In this document: in pieces, positions 37,201 to 49,216 of the stretch
How positions within the stretch are numbered: position 1 is the first letter of the stretch
How the letters are laid out: each line of letters opens with the position of its first letter
Assembly (NCBI RefSeq): GCF_016545825.1
Contig: NC_052620.1
Span: 3,348,001-3,412,000, forward strand
DNA length: 64,000 nt
Reading direction: 5' to 3'
From: Eucalyptus grandis
Taxonomy: Eukaryota; Streptophyta; Magnoliopsida; Myrtales; Myrtaceae
Made by a program: the position numbers and the translations under genes
The notes under the pieces: generated by a model
Seen by the model: the letters and a program-made list of their open reading frames with translations, nothing else
The model's database searches: none
What the model was told of the DNA's origin: nothing

Positions 37201-38873
37201 GGAAATTTCTTGTCAATATGGAATTATGACGGGAGGATTGCTTATGAAGACATAATTGATGCAACAGAGGATTTCGATCTCAAATATTGCATCGGGACTG
37301 GTGGTTATGGTAGCGTTTATAGAGCACGATTGCCCAATGGAAAAGTTGTGGCATTGAAGAAACTTCACCGTCTTGAAGCAGAGGACCCATCCTTCGACAA
37401 GAGCTTTCGAAATGAAGTGAAACACTTGACAGAAATAAGGCATAGAAGCATAATCAAGCTCCATGGTTTCTGCTTACACAGGCGATGCATGTTCTTAGTT
37501 TACGAATACATGGAAAATGGGAGTCTATTATGTGCTTTGAGAGATGATATTGAAGCCGTGGAATTGGATTGGTCCAAAAGAGTCAATCTCATCCAGGATA
37601 TAGCATATGCTTTGTCTTACATGCACCATGATTGCGTTCGGGCAATTGTTCATCGAGACATATCTAGCAATAACATCTTACTCAACAGTAAAATGCAGGC
37701 TTTTGTATCAGATTTTGGCACCGCGAGACTTCTAGGTCATGATTCCTCATCTAACTTCACTGCAAATATCGCTGGCACCTATGGATACATTGCACCAGGT
37801 GAGCAACACTTTATGCTTCACATATATATATTTTTTTACCCTAAAAGTTACTAATAGAGGTACAAGTCAAATAAACGACATTGTAGAAGTTTCACTATCC
37901 ATGCACATCAGTGACTTGTAGATTGTTATTGTAGTGGCCAACAATAGCTAAGGATTTGTTGTGCCACGATTGGCAAAATGTCCTCTTGGAACCACCTTGT
38001 TCGCCGTGGCTCTGACTCCTGTATTTGTTTTATTCATGTCTATATATTTGAATATTTTTGGAAAATGAATAATTATTTTGTATGGTACTGTTGTTATTAT
38101 CATTAGGTTACTTATTTTTGTCTCAAACTATAATTTTTATGTTGCATCTAAGTAAAAGCATGTCGGAATAGTCAGATTTTTAGATTTTGTATTACATCTA
38201 TATTGGTATTACTAAATCATTCATTTCTATTAAACGTTTTATTGTGGAAATAAAATTAACAGTTTTCAAAGAAAAATTGGTGGGGCAAATGGAGTGGGGT
38301 GGGGTGCCGCACATAGTTATGTGGGGCACGATAGAGAGGGAAAAGTTGCCCCTTGCGGGGCAGCGACGGGGCAGGGCGGTTAAGGGTGTAGTCATCCGGT
38401 CCAAAGCTTCAACTGCTAAAATTTTGTATGCCTTTCGTATTTTTTTTTTTTCAGAGCTTGCATATTCTTTGGTTGCCAATGAGAAATGCGACGTATATAG
38501 TTTTGGAGTGACAGCAATGGAAACAATGATGGGTGAGCATCCAAGAGATATTATATCTATCTTGTTGACATCCTCTGGAGAAGATATCATGCTGCATAAA
38601 ATTGTAGACCAGCGGTTGCCTTTTCCAAGAGAGAACTCTGTTGCAAGAAGTATTGTTTTGGTAGTTTCTCTAGCGCTTGCTTGCTTGAGTGCTAATCCAA
38701 AGTCTCGACCAACTATGAAGCAAGTCTCCGAAGCTTTTCTAGCTCGAAAGTCAACATTGGCAAAGCCCTTCCATGAGATCTCATTGGCTCAGCTTCGATA
38801 TGTTAATAGATCACGGTTGGAAGGTGAATCAACAGAGCTTCATCAGGACAGAGCGAGGAGTAAGGGTCATTAA
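34276..38873 (+). pseudogene. LRR receptor-like kinase with three frameshifts (MIK2-like)
   Basis: Exon 1 34276-37798, intron 37799-38454, exon 2 38455-38873; the intron splits ..GYIAP|ELAY.., a family-typical place. Order: hydrophobic signal peptide (residues 1-27), SEASALLYSGWW and CAWPGVLCD cap, about 30 24-residue LRRs of the LTSLxxLxLxxNxLSGSIP type, a transmembrane segment (about 37090-37155), then a Ser/Thr kinase with GTGGYGSVYRA, VALKKL, HRDISSNNIL and DFGTARLL all intact. It would be a plasma-membrane receptor. Three single-base deletions against neighbouring repeat copies break the frame at about 35622, 35916 and 36360. Each is followed by an early stop, so only 450 aa are readable from the ATG. 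The deletions sum to -3, so TM and kinase lie in the original frame. A recent pseudogene or assembly error are both possible. Confidence 0.8.
34621..36418 (+). repeat. Five tandem 360-bp LRR modules
   Basis: Module starts (TGTACTCTGTCGAGGC) fall at 34621, 34981, 35341, 35700 and 36059: spacings 360, 360, 359, 359. Each 360-bp unit encodes five 24-residue LRRs and the copies are nearly identical, so they arose by recent unequal exchange or slippage. The fifth copy diverges after its second LRR. Downstream (36400-36780) a second series of 72-bp single-LRR units (GNLTSLNYLNLRGNQLGGSIP type) shows the same process at one-repeat scale. The two 359-bp spacings mark two of the frameshifts. Confidence 0.92.
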
Positions 38874-39910
38874 GTGCTTGTCTAGTAAAGAGATAATTGA
38901 TAATGAAGCTGCAATTTGGTGAAAGTGATTGAGCATATAAAATTGTATGGCTTCTGCAAATTAGTAAGTCTTGTTAAACTCTTTTCCATTCTATGCTGTA
39001 AGAGTGAGATGCAGTTTATTTATGACACAACAAAAAACCACGATTACTTTTGAGACGGACCATGTTTATTGGTCCAACAACCAATAGCCGACCGAAGACC
39101 TGGTGCTCTGAATGTAGCTTCCTTAAAACATGTCAATTTCCTAAAAAGGCAATCTTGAAATGTTTTCTTCTCTTATGGGTGCTTCCTTCAGTCGATTGCC
39201 TTTATACCATGTCGTTGTTGATGATCGTGCTGCCTGTTTTAGTATGGAGTTTCCAATACCACGTGGCAGTAACGTTACAAACTAAGCTACGAACTAGGCT
39301 CACGAGAATGTGGTTTTAGTCTACACTAGAGGCAAGCTTATTGCGGGCATGATGGGTTGTAAAAGAGATGATTTCACTTGTCAAATGAGCCGTTTTTGTT
39401 GAAATTAGGAGATTCTTGTGAATGGTGTGATTTACTGTAGGATCTGGAAATGCTAATGAATCATATGAAATCTATTTGAGGTTCTAAGCGAAATTAAGCA
39501 TGAAGAGAGCTTTCTGTTTGACGAGACGTGCATGCACATGGATGAACCCATACGGCATTAATTTTTTAGAGCTTTGCATTAAGGATTGCGACACTAACAG
39601 CTCATAATTTCTTTGCAACTGCCAATCCATCTACAATCAATAGTTAGATATGTGCAAGAGATAAATTTGCCGGACTCTTTTATGATGGTCACTCGATTTG
39701 TGATGCTTTTATCCAGTTGAACTGCTAGAGACACGCTTGTAGTTGGGATGCTCAAACTATGCCTGTTCTTGTTGCTTTTCCTTACAATTGGGAAACTCTA
39801 TCTAATTCAATAAGCAATTAAGGTTGCATAAGCGTGCACTTTTGTAGGTTGACGAATTTCCTGCTCTAAGAGTCATGAAAGAAGATGATCTATGTGCTCA
39901 TCTATAGAAT
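38874..39910. other. RLK 3' flank, no gene recognised
   Basis: Probable 3' UTR followed by intergenic sequence. A small open frame of 89 aa at 39050 has no recognisable family. Confidence 0.45.
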
Positions 39911-39920
39911 TAATATAAAC

Positions 39921-40358
39921 GGAAAAATTATCAAAAAAATCCTAAATCTATTGCATTTTTTCAAATCGCCCTAAACTTTTTTTTTTTTTGCCCATTTAAT
40001 CATAAACATTTTGCAATTGTATCAATTTAGTCCATTCAGTCAATTTTGGCCTACTGGCGCTGACGTGGCAATTTTTTAATAATATTTTAAAATTTTTATA
40101 ATTTTTTAATTAGGAAGAAAAGGAAAAAAGAAAAAGACAAAATTAATAAAAATTCGGGAAAAAAATTAAAAATATAAATATTTAAAAATTGCCATGTCAG
40201 TGTTAGTTGGTGTTCATGTCAGGGCCGGCCGACCAAAATTGGCCGAATACACTGAATTGGCACAATTGCATAAAGTTTAAAATTGAATAGGAAAAAAAAA
40301 GTTTAGGCCTAATTTGGAAAAATTGCAATAGGTTTATGATTTTTTTGGTAATTTTTCC
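39921..40358. mobile_element. Mutator-like (MULE-type) MITE
   Basis: Exact 10-bp target duplication TAATATAAAC at 39911-39920 and 40359-40368. Terminal inverted repeats begin GGAAAAATTA(T/C)CAAAAAAATC and stay closely matched for about 35 bp, with weaker inverted similarity further in (GCTGACGTGGCA / TGCCATGTCAG). 438 bp, no coding. A 9-10 bp target duplication with long TIRs points to the Mutator superfamily. Confidence 0.9.
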
Positions 40359-40368
40359 TAATATAAAC

Positions 40369-40925
40369 TACGATGCCATGAAGGTGACCACTAAGAATTT
40401 TCCTAAGAAACGGTGCTAGACAAGGGCATAACCTTAAGAAAGTGACAGAAAAATTTAAAAGTTCACGTTTAGGCCCACATCGCAAGTTTCAATTGAGCCT
40501 AATTGAAGCGCAACTTTCACCATGGATGTTTATAGCATTGTGGTTGGACATACATTAGATGTTACCTTGACTCATACGACTTGTATTGATTTTCGGCCTT
40601 GTAAACTCTATATTTGCACCGCTGACGGCCTCATAGACACCTTCATATTTTGTGGATAACTGTGATCTTTGCCTCAACCGTATTTATTTTTCACTTTGAC
40701 TAGTTACTAGACGTTGTCACTTTCTTGGCAGGACTATGGTACGTATGGCAATAATATCTTGCTTGCCATTGTCTATTATGACGCACCCCCTTCTAGGCTG
40801 TGTAAGTTGTATTTTGAAAGTAAATCATTGTACAGGATGACAACCGAATGCCGTTTTTTATCTTGTCTTTTCGGTTCCTTCGCCATATGATTATGGTTTT
40901 GCTAACAATGTCTCTACAGATAAAG
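40369..40925. other. Intergenic, nothing recognised
   Basis: No ORF of note, RNA gene or repeat ends found between the MITE and the methyltransferase retrocopy. Confidence 0.5.
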
Positions 40926-41667
40926 AGACCTGATAGAGAGAGAGACGATCTCTACCTTCAACAAATTAACTGGCTCGCCTAGGAAGCGATTCTACGGAGC
41001 ACGAGCTCACAGCAATCCACAAAAGCGATTCGCACTTTCCTGTTCCGCTCTCCCCTAGTCAATTTGATTATTCTCTTCATTACCCTCCGTTGTTCCCTGC
41101 TCCATCTGATGATGATAAATCCCTAAAGGATTCAATTTGCTGACATTGGCTGTGGCTTCGGAGGGCAACTAGTTGCTCTTTCAACCCTATTTCCCGACAA
41201 ACTCACGATCGAGGAATGTGAATTAAAGACAAGGTGACCGAATATGTGAATGAGCGCATTTCTGCATTGAGGACAATCAATCCCCGTCAAAAAAAAATAA
41301 TAATATCTCAGTAGTATAGACCAACTCTATGAAGCACCTTCTTAACTATTTTGAGAAAGGCCAACTGACAAAGACGTTCTTCCCATTTCCGGATCCTCAT
41401 TTTAAAGAGAAAAATCACTGCCGCAGTGTGATTAGCCCTCACTTGTTAGATGAGTATGCATATACTCTGGCTGTTGGGGGCATAATTTACACCATCACAG
41501 ACGTTGAAGAACTTGGTGAATGGATGAAGGGCTATTTGGAAAACCAATCCATGTTTGAGGCACTGACGGAGGAAGAACTCGTGAACGATCCAGTGGTGAA
41601 GCTATTGACCAGGGCAACCGAGGAAGGCCAGAAGGTTGCTAGGAATAGTGGGCAGACATTTAACTTG
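40925..41667 (+). pseudogene. Retrocopy of tRNA (guanine-N7-)-methyltransferase
   Basis: Intronless sequence encoding, in more than one frame, most of the enzyme that makes m7G46 in tRNA (TrmB/METTL1 family). Readable words in order: KRFYGARAHSNP, a frame-broken SAM-binding motif FADIGCGFGG (about 41138-41165), LFPDKLTI, KVTEYVNERI. A longer open stretch from 41329 follows with FFPFPDPHFKEKNH, VISPHLLDEYAY, GGIIYTITDVEELGEW and ATEEGQKVARNSGQTF. A frameshift or stop precedes the SAM motif. The highly conserved MFFLFPDPHFK word reads TFFPFPDPHFK. Lack of introns suggests retroposition. It stops exactly where duplicated POLD1 sequence begins, so an open frame runs across the fusion to 41763. 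Confidence 0.85.
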
Positions 41668-42968
41668 CATTGGTTGCAAAGCTTTGATAAGGTATCTATT
41701 GCATTTAAGTTCTCATGCTGCAATTTCTTGGGTTCTTGTATTCTTCATTTCAGATCTCATTGAAATCTAGGTTTCTTTTGCCCTTTGGTTTCAAATCTCA
41801 CGGTTTAGTTAAACATGGTAGGCTTTGTCCTTAAGTTATTTTTCCTTGTTTAAACGGTCCTCTGGTTCATCTGCAAAATAGCATGTCGAAGATAGTGTCA
41901 CATCTAGGGCTATTCTGTGAATGATGGACTAGAGTTATACATTAGAAAATGGAATGACTGGAAAGTTATAATCAGCTTATCTCCTGCTAGACTACCAATA
42001 ACATCTGTGAGATCTTGAATTTAGTTTGATTAATTAAGTACTTGATAAATGAAAAGCTAGATTTCGTTCAAAACTTACTTTTCATATTTGGACTATTATT
42101 CCTCGATAAACTTGAGGAAAGCAGAATGATCTGGCTGCTCCTTCAAGCTTTAACATCACCATGTGATGCTGAGACAGCCGTAACCACTCAAGATTGACAT
42201 ATAGTTTGATGTTATGCACAGAGTAATCTGTCTCATCTTTCTTGAATTGCCCATTGAATGAGGAAGTTTGGTAATGTTCCTCCAATTTTGCAGCATAATG
42301 TGCAAGTTATAGTATTCGTTCACTTCATTTGGCATACTTTATCTTTCATGCCCAACCAATGAGTTGCACTGGCAAGAAATTTTTGAGCTTCGTGTTACAT
42401 TTTGGCACGTGAAACTGGCAGAGTTCTTTCTGTCGGGCTTTTATACGAATAGAAAGTCAATTTGCACTGTCTACAAACTTGTGTGCCAACCCGGAGTTAT
42501 ATTGCTCCTGTCCGCCATACCAGCAATACAAATGGAACTCTCTGTTCACACTGCAAGCGAAGGGAAGCTGAATCGTATTGTAAAACGGTATCTCAAGATA
42601 AGCGTCTCTGCTGATGTTATATTTTCTTCCTGCACCTTAGTCGGATATATAGCACACTGGTAAATTTGGTTACTTGCATAAAATGGTTGCAGTCTCCGAG
42701 CCCAATGAGATTTCTGGAAAGTTTTGGGCAGAGTGCCGAGAATGCCAGGGTTCGCTTCATTAGGATATACTTTGCACAAGGTTCTACTTTGTTTCCTCAC
42801 GGTACTTTTTAAGATAGCTCGTTTGTTATTCACATAATTGATATCATAACCTTTGCAGTCGGGATTGTCCCATATTTTACCGGAGAAAGAAAGCATAGAA
42901 ACACGCGGCTGAAGTTCACCGGCAATTATTTAGATGGAACTTCTAAAATATCGACAGGCTTTGTGGTC
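41668..42968 (+). pseudogene. POLD1 3'-end fragment (part of exon 27 to exon 30)
   Basis: Collinear with 13808-15183 of POLD1: the end of exon 27 (TCIGCKALI), introns 27-29 and the CysA/CysB exons 28-30. Damage shows it is not used: the donor after exon 28 is AT instead of GT (CTCAAGATAAGC at about 42592) and the last exon has several substitutions and indels. The TTA microsatellite of intron 27 is absent. Similarity ends at GGCTTTGTGG near 42968, where an insertion of about 1.1 kb begins; related 3'-flank sequence resumes near 44085. Confidence 0.9.
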
Positions 42969-42974
42969 TTCTTG

Positions 42975-43400
42975 TTGAGCTTATTACATGGCTGTAAATA
43001 CATTGGATTTTTTTTTATTTAGGAAGTTTTTTTATTCTGATTTGATTTTGTTTGAATCCCACAAATCATGGGATTGTAGCTTTTCTCCTATTTAGGCTTT
43101 TTTCCGTTTTGTTTGCTAGGATTTCTCTGTGTATTAGCCTATAAATATAACACTGTAAAGCTGTAAAATATGTGTATGATAATAAGAAATTCTCTCCATC
43201 TAAAATTCTACATGGTATCAAGGCTGAAAGTCCTCATTTCAAATCTTACCAGATTCCATTTGCCTTCCTAATTAAATTTTCACATTTAGTACTAAACAAA
43301 AAGATGAGATTAAGTGTGAAAGGGAAAGTGTTATAATATTAATTTTAAGCTTTTAAAACAGTTGGTAGTGATTTCCATAAAATCTCAAACTCCCTTCCTT
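42975..43400 (+). mobile_element. TRIM/Copia-like LTR remnant, unit 1
   Basis: An LTR-like end with a TATA box (TATAAATATAAC near 43141) finishes TCTACA at about 43212. It is followed at once by TGGTATCAAGGC, a primer-binding site resembling the complement of initiator tRNA-Met. Only about 110 bp later a purine tract (GAAAGGGAAAG) precedes TGTTATAATATT at 43329, typical of a 3' LTR start. Such a short interior is characteristic of TRIM elements. The two LTRs do not match well as I read them, so the element is damaged or composite. The ~10 kb duplication starts inside it. Confidence 0.5.
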
Positions 43401-43454
43401 TGCCAACAAATTGCGGTTAGCTAGTTAAATGAACTCAGAGATCTCCATGTTGAT

Positions 43455-43709
43455 TTGGGTGGACAAGCCGGATCCTCATATAACCGAGATGAGGGAAAAT
43501 TCAAAGTTGCTCCTGGTCTCTGGACAGAAGGAAGGAGAAAGAAATCTCTCACTCAGAGAGATGGTAGATGGAAAGTTGCCATTGAGGCCTTAGTTACTGA
43601 TGCCTCCAACAAAAATATAGAAAAGCAATTTGGCTGCATTCATTACGGGTTATTGACAAGGAAATATATGCCTCATCTTGTTCAAAAGGTTAAAGAAATG
43701 GCCCGTTAG
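43455..43709 (+). other. ORF of unknown family, disrupted in unit 2
   Basis: 84-aa open frame with words FKVAPGLWTEGRRKKSLTQRDGRWK and a natural-looking ending (HLVQKVKEMAR, stop). The equivalent in unit 2 (about 53527-53770) carries a TAG at PGL*TE. I do not recognise a family. It may be an exon relic of an unidentified gene carried by the insertion between the POLD1 fragment and RGLG. Confidence 0.3.
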
Positions 43710-43963
43710 GGGTTTTTGACAGAGTAAGAGTTCTGCTTACCTGTAGCCTCCTCGACTTCATTTATGAGTACAACATACTTCATACCTACTCTGATTCCCA
43801 GTTGTAGGCCATGAAATTGCCACGTGTATGGTGTTATTCTTATCCTCCCAGTTTTTTTGTAATATATGTTTGCATGTATCACTATGGGGTGCAAAGTTAG
43901 TATGCCTCCATTCACGTACATAACAGGAAAAGGATTAGCGACTGGAGCTTTGTATTGAGACAA
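43706..43963 (-). CDS. Small conserved ORF of unknown function, unit 1
   Basis: 85-aa open frame starting MSQYKAPVANPF. An equivalent open frame exists in unit 2 (53768-54019, 83 aa) with only a few replacements and a small in-frame length change near the end. The coding stretch VVLINEVEEATG is followed by GTAAGCAG, a good splice donor, so it may be one exon of a minus-strand gene. No downstream exon could be identified. No family recognised; it could also be an exon relic brought in by a transposon. Roughly half of the residues are hydrophobic, with no signal peptide or clear membrane span. Confidence 0.3.
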   Translation of the reverse strand: MSQYKAPVANPFPVMYVNGGILTLHPIVIHANIYYKKTGRIRITPYTWQFHGLQLGIRVGMKYVVLINEVEEATGKQNSYSVKNP

Positions 43964-44892
43964 GGAGAGACTGGAAATGTCAGCGTGAGCTTATCATAGG
44001 CACATTTGTAAAGCGAACACAGCTCTGGATGCCAATGTTAAGTCAGCTACGGAGATTTTTTAAACAATTCTGATCATATCTTTTGTGGTCGCCAAGAGGG
44101 GATACACTTCTGTTGCTGGTATAGCTTCTTTTGCCCAAACTAATTTATCTTAATATGGATGGTGAATTTGACGATAAAGGTGATACCAATCTTAAAGATA
44201 GTTAGTAAATGACCGAAAGATTCTAAGAAAATTCATGGGAAAAATGTCCTTGCTTATCAAATTCTGTTCTTTTTCCTCCGTTGACTTTTATCCCCTTCGG
44301 ATCCAGCATTTTAGTTTATCAATTTTTGTTAGGGTAGAGAGATGACTCTAAGTCTCGTCACCTGACAGTTTTTTAGAACTAAAGCACTGTGAAATTAAAT
44401 CCGGAAGGATCTATGCTTAAAGGGGGAAAAGGCATTGCGATTCTCGAGGGATTGTCGACCCTCCCCACTTTGTAAATGGCTTTGCATTCACGCTCTCCTC
44501 TTCAGATTTGTATGGTTATGAAGAAAACTATTGGAAATGACAAAATAGGATAGGATCAAATACGAAATCTATCCATCGTTTGAGAAAATACGGAAAGTTA
44601 GAGCAAATATACACATCTAATCTATAAATAAATAAATAAAAGGTTCAAATCCACAGAGAAGTACAAACACATCACAATTTGCTTAGGAGAATCAATCAAT
44701 CAGCAAACAATTCACATTCACAACTAAGTTATCCATTTTGTAACTTAAAATCATCTGCCCGTCTTCCCATCTGCTGCTAGTACTCTCTTCGACGGGTAAC
44801 TGCGAGCAATGGCACAAGTCAATGATTTGAGAATCCAATGCCAAGGGCGAGACTTTCAGTATTGCTCCTGCGAGTGTCGAAGCCCATGTCAC

Positions 44893-47800
44893 TTAAGTAT
44901 ACAATCTCAAACGGGTTGTGATGGGCTGCCGGCACAAAGGACAAGTCGGGAGTGACGCACCACAGTCCTTGCATGTCTGGAAAGAAATAAAGAGATGACA
45001 TACGTAAGCTTACAATATCCATAGCACTACAGATAATGTCTCTCTCTATCTCTCTATCATGTGAAGGAATAATTACTTCCACATTTAATTGTAGTTCGTA
45101 CATCTTTTCAAGTCTAGTTAGCCTTCGATGAGAACAACATCTCCTGCCCCATAGATGCTACTACTGCGGTATTCTTTTCCGTTTAGGATGAGAATAGTCC
45201 CACCATTTGTCCAAGATAATTTTGCAGCATACTCGTGATTAGTTAAGCACATGAGATTTCTGGGGCATGATAAACAGAAAAATTGTATAATGAGCTCATT
45301 AATTTGCTGAGCCATAGCCAACTTTAACAAAACCAGTGGAATGACAGCCGGAAGTCTCTTTGGAAAATATGTCGAACTCACTAACTTTGCAGTCATACTG
45401 GGTACAACCAATTTTATGCTTTTAGCTCCAGTATCTGAATCAAGTAAAATTCTACTCTATTAGATTCTAGCCTGAAAAGTGAAAGCAAGTTCAGGTGGGA
45501 AATGGTTATAACAGGTGCAAACGTGTGTACTCCACAAATTGGAGGCCATATAAAGGATGATGCTAATTGCTGAATAGAGAAAGACTCACCAGATGACCAC
45601 ATCCAAAGGCCAAGTTCTTTGGATTTGTAAGGCAAATGGGGCAAACCTTGAAGAACACAGGCAGCTTAGTTCGGATTTAGATTTAATGAAGAACCTGAAG
45701 TTTCACAAAAAAAAAAGGATGATTAAATGATACTTGTTCTCCCGAAGCTGTTTCCTGAGTTTGTGGAGAACTATCTGGGATTGACTTATCCGAGCTGGTA
45801 TGACCAGTGACTTCAGTTGGGGGTGGAAGTGGCCTTATACGAGGACCAGTCACTGCCTCCCTGCAGTATAAGCAGAATTTATCATTATAGCAGGCCTCAA
45901 TGCAATGTAGAAACAAACAGCTGCAGTTCCCAATCTTACTTGACGTGCGAAATGCTTTGAGTGGCTCTATACTGAAAGGGAATTTCCATGAGAGCAGCAA
46001 GAGCAAAGGCAGTCTCTTTCTTTGAAGTATCTGTGTTCTCTGACATGATTTTTGTGAAGTTGACAAACTGCGTAGTGGAACAATGAATAAACAAGAAGGT
46101 TAAAAGCAAAAAGAGAAAAAAAAATGTGGTGGAATTTATTGATTCTAAAAGAACATTTTAAACTTAAAATGTGTACTCGGGGCACTAATTACTACTGTCA
46201 GAGAGGAATAAATCAAACCATATTATAAAAAAGTTCAAAGAAAGGGAACTTCACAACAAAAAGTGGCTGGAGATCCAGAATTAATCCATACCAAACCAAA
46301 AGCCATAATCCAGCGTAAACATTATTCAACAGCACAGTAATCGGCAGTAACTACACCACACATGTCTGACTAGAATTTGTACTCAATAAACACCCCTCGA
46401 TACAAACTACTGGAATATACATTTAACATACTTGATTTACTTTTTCTGAAACTTCTTATTTTGAATTATGCAGTTCTCTCGCTAGTCTTATTATGTTAAC
46501 CCCGACATTATTGATGCAACTATACCTATAAAAAGAACTTGGATAATTGCAAAAGGAATCATCAATTGTGCTCTCCGTATCAAACACCCTCCTCACATTT
46601 CAAGACTTACATTTTGCATCTCCCCAACCTGAAAAAAACTGACTTGCCCTCATGCATGCACATCGCGCGATCCACACCCAAAAATTAAAACAAAGGTCGT
46701 GGATGGGGTAATTTGGGAATGAAAATGGCCTAACTTGGAACTTAGCAGATTAAGTAGCAAAGGAAGATGCAATTTAAAACCAATGGAAAGAAGTCAGGAT
46801 GGTAATTGTAGGTTTTAAAATGTGAGGAAGGTACTTGACAGGAGCAAAGTTCAGGATGGTATCAGTACTTTTCCCCAAAGAGATCTTTCAGTACCTGAAA
46901 GTTATCAAATGCACGATGAGGGATATTATCATCAAATTGCTTCATTGCATCCCATGGTCCATCTCCCACACCAACTAATATGATGGAGAGAGGATATTGG
47001 CTGCTCTACCAAAAAGAAACAAACAGGATGTCAAGGAATGTGATAATTGCAAAGTTGGAATATGTGACCTTTCTTCACCAAGCAGGACAGTAACAAAAAC
47101 ATACAATTCCAAAATTACCTAGCTGCTACTATGGAGTTTATAGTTGCCTGTTCTTGTGGGCTGAATCTCCCAGGAGGTAAATCAGGACTTCTAGTAACCT
47201 ATGAACCATGGTGATGGAACAATAAGCATGAGGAAAGAACTTGGTGATAAAGCAACAATAAGGATGTGATACGCAAAGTATTGAGAACCTGTCCATCTGC
47301 TATAATGACGAGGACATGATATTGCCTGTTGCTCCTAGCCACAATGTCGATAGCGGCATCAATTATCGGCGCAAATGATGTGGGCCCTATAAACAACAGT
47401 AATAGAAAGCGTTAAAAACTACCGCATGGAAGTTTCTATTATATGGACCTTCGACTGCCCGAGACAGCCTTAAAGGATCCATCATAAACTCCTACGGACA
47501 AATTTCCTGTAGGAGACCAACAAAAGAAACATGAGACAAAATGAGGGCAATAAACCATCCAAAATGGGGAAAAGAAAAACATAAATGATAAGTTCATTCA
47601 TGGGAAAATATCAGTTAACAAAATGGAAGACTATCATGGCTAAGTCATGGCTCTGGAAGGAACTGGGAGTATGTTGAGTGAAACAGCTATTTTATGACCT
47701 AAGTTTAAAATCTATTCAAAATAATAACTTGGTTTACAAGTTGGGAAAGTTTGGCATGGACGTTTCAATCTTTATTTCTTAACCATGTAGGACCACAGAA

Positions 47801-49216
47801 ACCTCTTGCTCTCCTCTTGGATTCTTTATAACGCTATGATTTGGGTAACATTGACAACAATACCTGCTATGATCTGATGTCCATCAATCCTGCCATTTAA
47901 AGTCTAATGAAAATGAAAAACAAAAATACTACTGATTTAGACAAGATGTTTTCTTATTCTTCACAATGATTGAGAACACTGTACTTTGCTCGAACTTGCA
48001 GATTTGTTTATTTCATTTTTAAAAGAAGATGAAGACTGCAAAATATTTTGGCCTAAAGTAGAAACCATCACATAAGAACGATCAGTAAAGAAGGAGAAAA
48101 ACCTGACAACTTTAAGTGGGGGACGATCTCTCTATAACGTGCAAGCGCTTCCTCAAAACCATGACAATAACGATGATCAGAATAAAAGCTGAAGACGGAT
48201 TGATCATGTGTTGATGCTGCAAAAAGCAATGTGATGAGAAGAAAGCTTCAAAGGCGATGATAAGAATTCCTACCAAAGCTACAAATTACCAACAGCACTG
48301 ACCATCGCCAAATCCAAAACAAGGTATGAGTTCATCTTCGTCAAAAGGGGACAATGTTTTGCCGATTATAGAAATTGCTTGCTCATATGGATTAGGTGTG
48401 TTACCAGTGGCATGAAGACTTTTTCTCCCGAAGGAATATTTACCTACGATACAAAATTCACATTATTTTTCCAATATATAGTTTCATAAAACCTTAATGC
48501 TTTGTTTGTCCATTGGAAATAGAATCACCTGACCACTCATTGCTCTTTGTGAAATCAATACCAAGGATTAAATTTGATGATTCAAGGCCAGCGTCCCTCA
48601 GTGCAGTTGTGACCTAAAATATGAGCATCACAAATCCCATTACTGTTTCATTTTACATCTTTAAAGTCAAAACAGCCAAAGTATAATCACCACAGTTCAC
48701 ATTCCCATCTAATTTCACAGCTTTTCAATCAAAACTGCCAATCAACAAACAGCGGATAGGATAGACAAGATTCAGAGATAAAAAAGAATATTATTAAGAA
48801 TCAAATTAAGACTTAGCTCAAATTCTGTGGAAAAATTTTCAACCCAAAAATTTAAGTATTTAGACGGAGGGAGACTGCATGCATATAAGAACAAACTTGT
48901 AAACAAGTGATGTAAATTTTTTAGACAACTCACGTCAGTTACCTCAACTCAAGTACATAAACCACATTAAACTTAAATTTAACCAAAGTGGTACCAGGAA
49001 AGTGGTACCAGGAAACTACATTGGCAAGCCCAATCACAACCCAGCCAAATCTCCTTGGCACATAACAGGCAATGATGAAGGGAGACAGCATGTTCATGAT
49101 CCTCCTAAACCTTAATAGTCAATGGAAACAAATAAAACAATAAACACCTGATCCAAGGAGTTGAAATTATCTCCAAAGTGCGTCGATCGATGCTCATGTC
49201 CATATTTTGACTCCAT
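44893..49216 (-). CDS. RGLG: RGLG-type E3 ubiquitin ligase (VWA/copine + RING), copy 1
   Basis: RING domain ligase of the plant RGLG group, transferring ubiquitin to substrates in stress and hormone signalling. Coding exons on minus: 49148-49216, 48529-48613, 48303-48443, 48103-48216, 47289-47386, 47119-47198, 46895-47003, 45940-46067, 45734-45860, 45590-45646, 44893-44976. All junctions are GT..AG; total 1092 nt, 363 aa. The start is fixed by an in-frame TAA directly before ATG. VWA/copine domain residues about 35-270 with MIDAS-like DFTKS (D43) and [36 protein letters not shown]3HC4: C319, C322, C333, H335, C338, C341, C348, C351. The N terminus (MESKYGHE) lacks the myristoylation glycine of RGLG1/2. 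A 5' non-coding exon near 50.1-50.2 kb is likely but not resolved. Confidence 0.93.

Noticed and set aside
45118..45536. 97-aa minus ORF in intron 10 of RGLG copy 1
   Set aside because: No known family; the unit 2 equivalent is frameshifted, and the flanking RING exons splice cleanly without it (reading ..GHL|TCKDC..).
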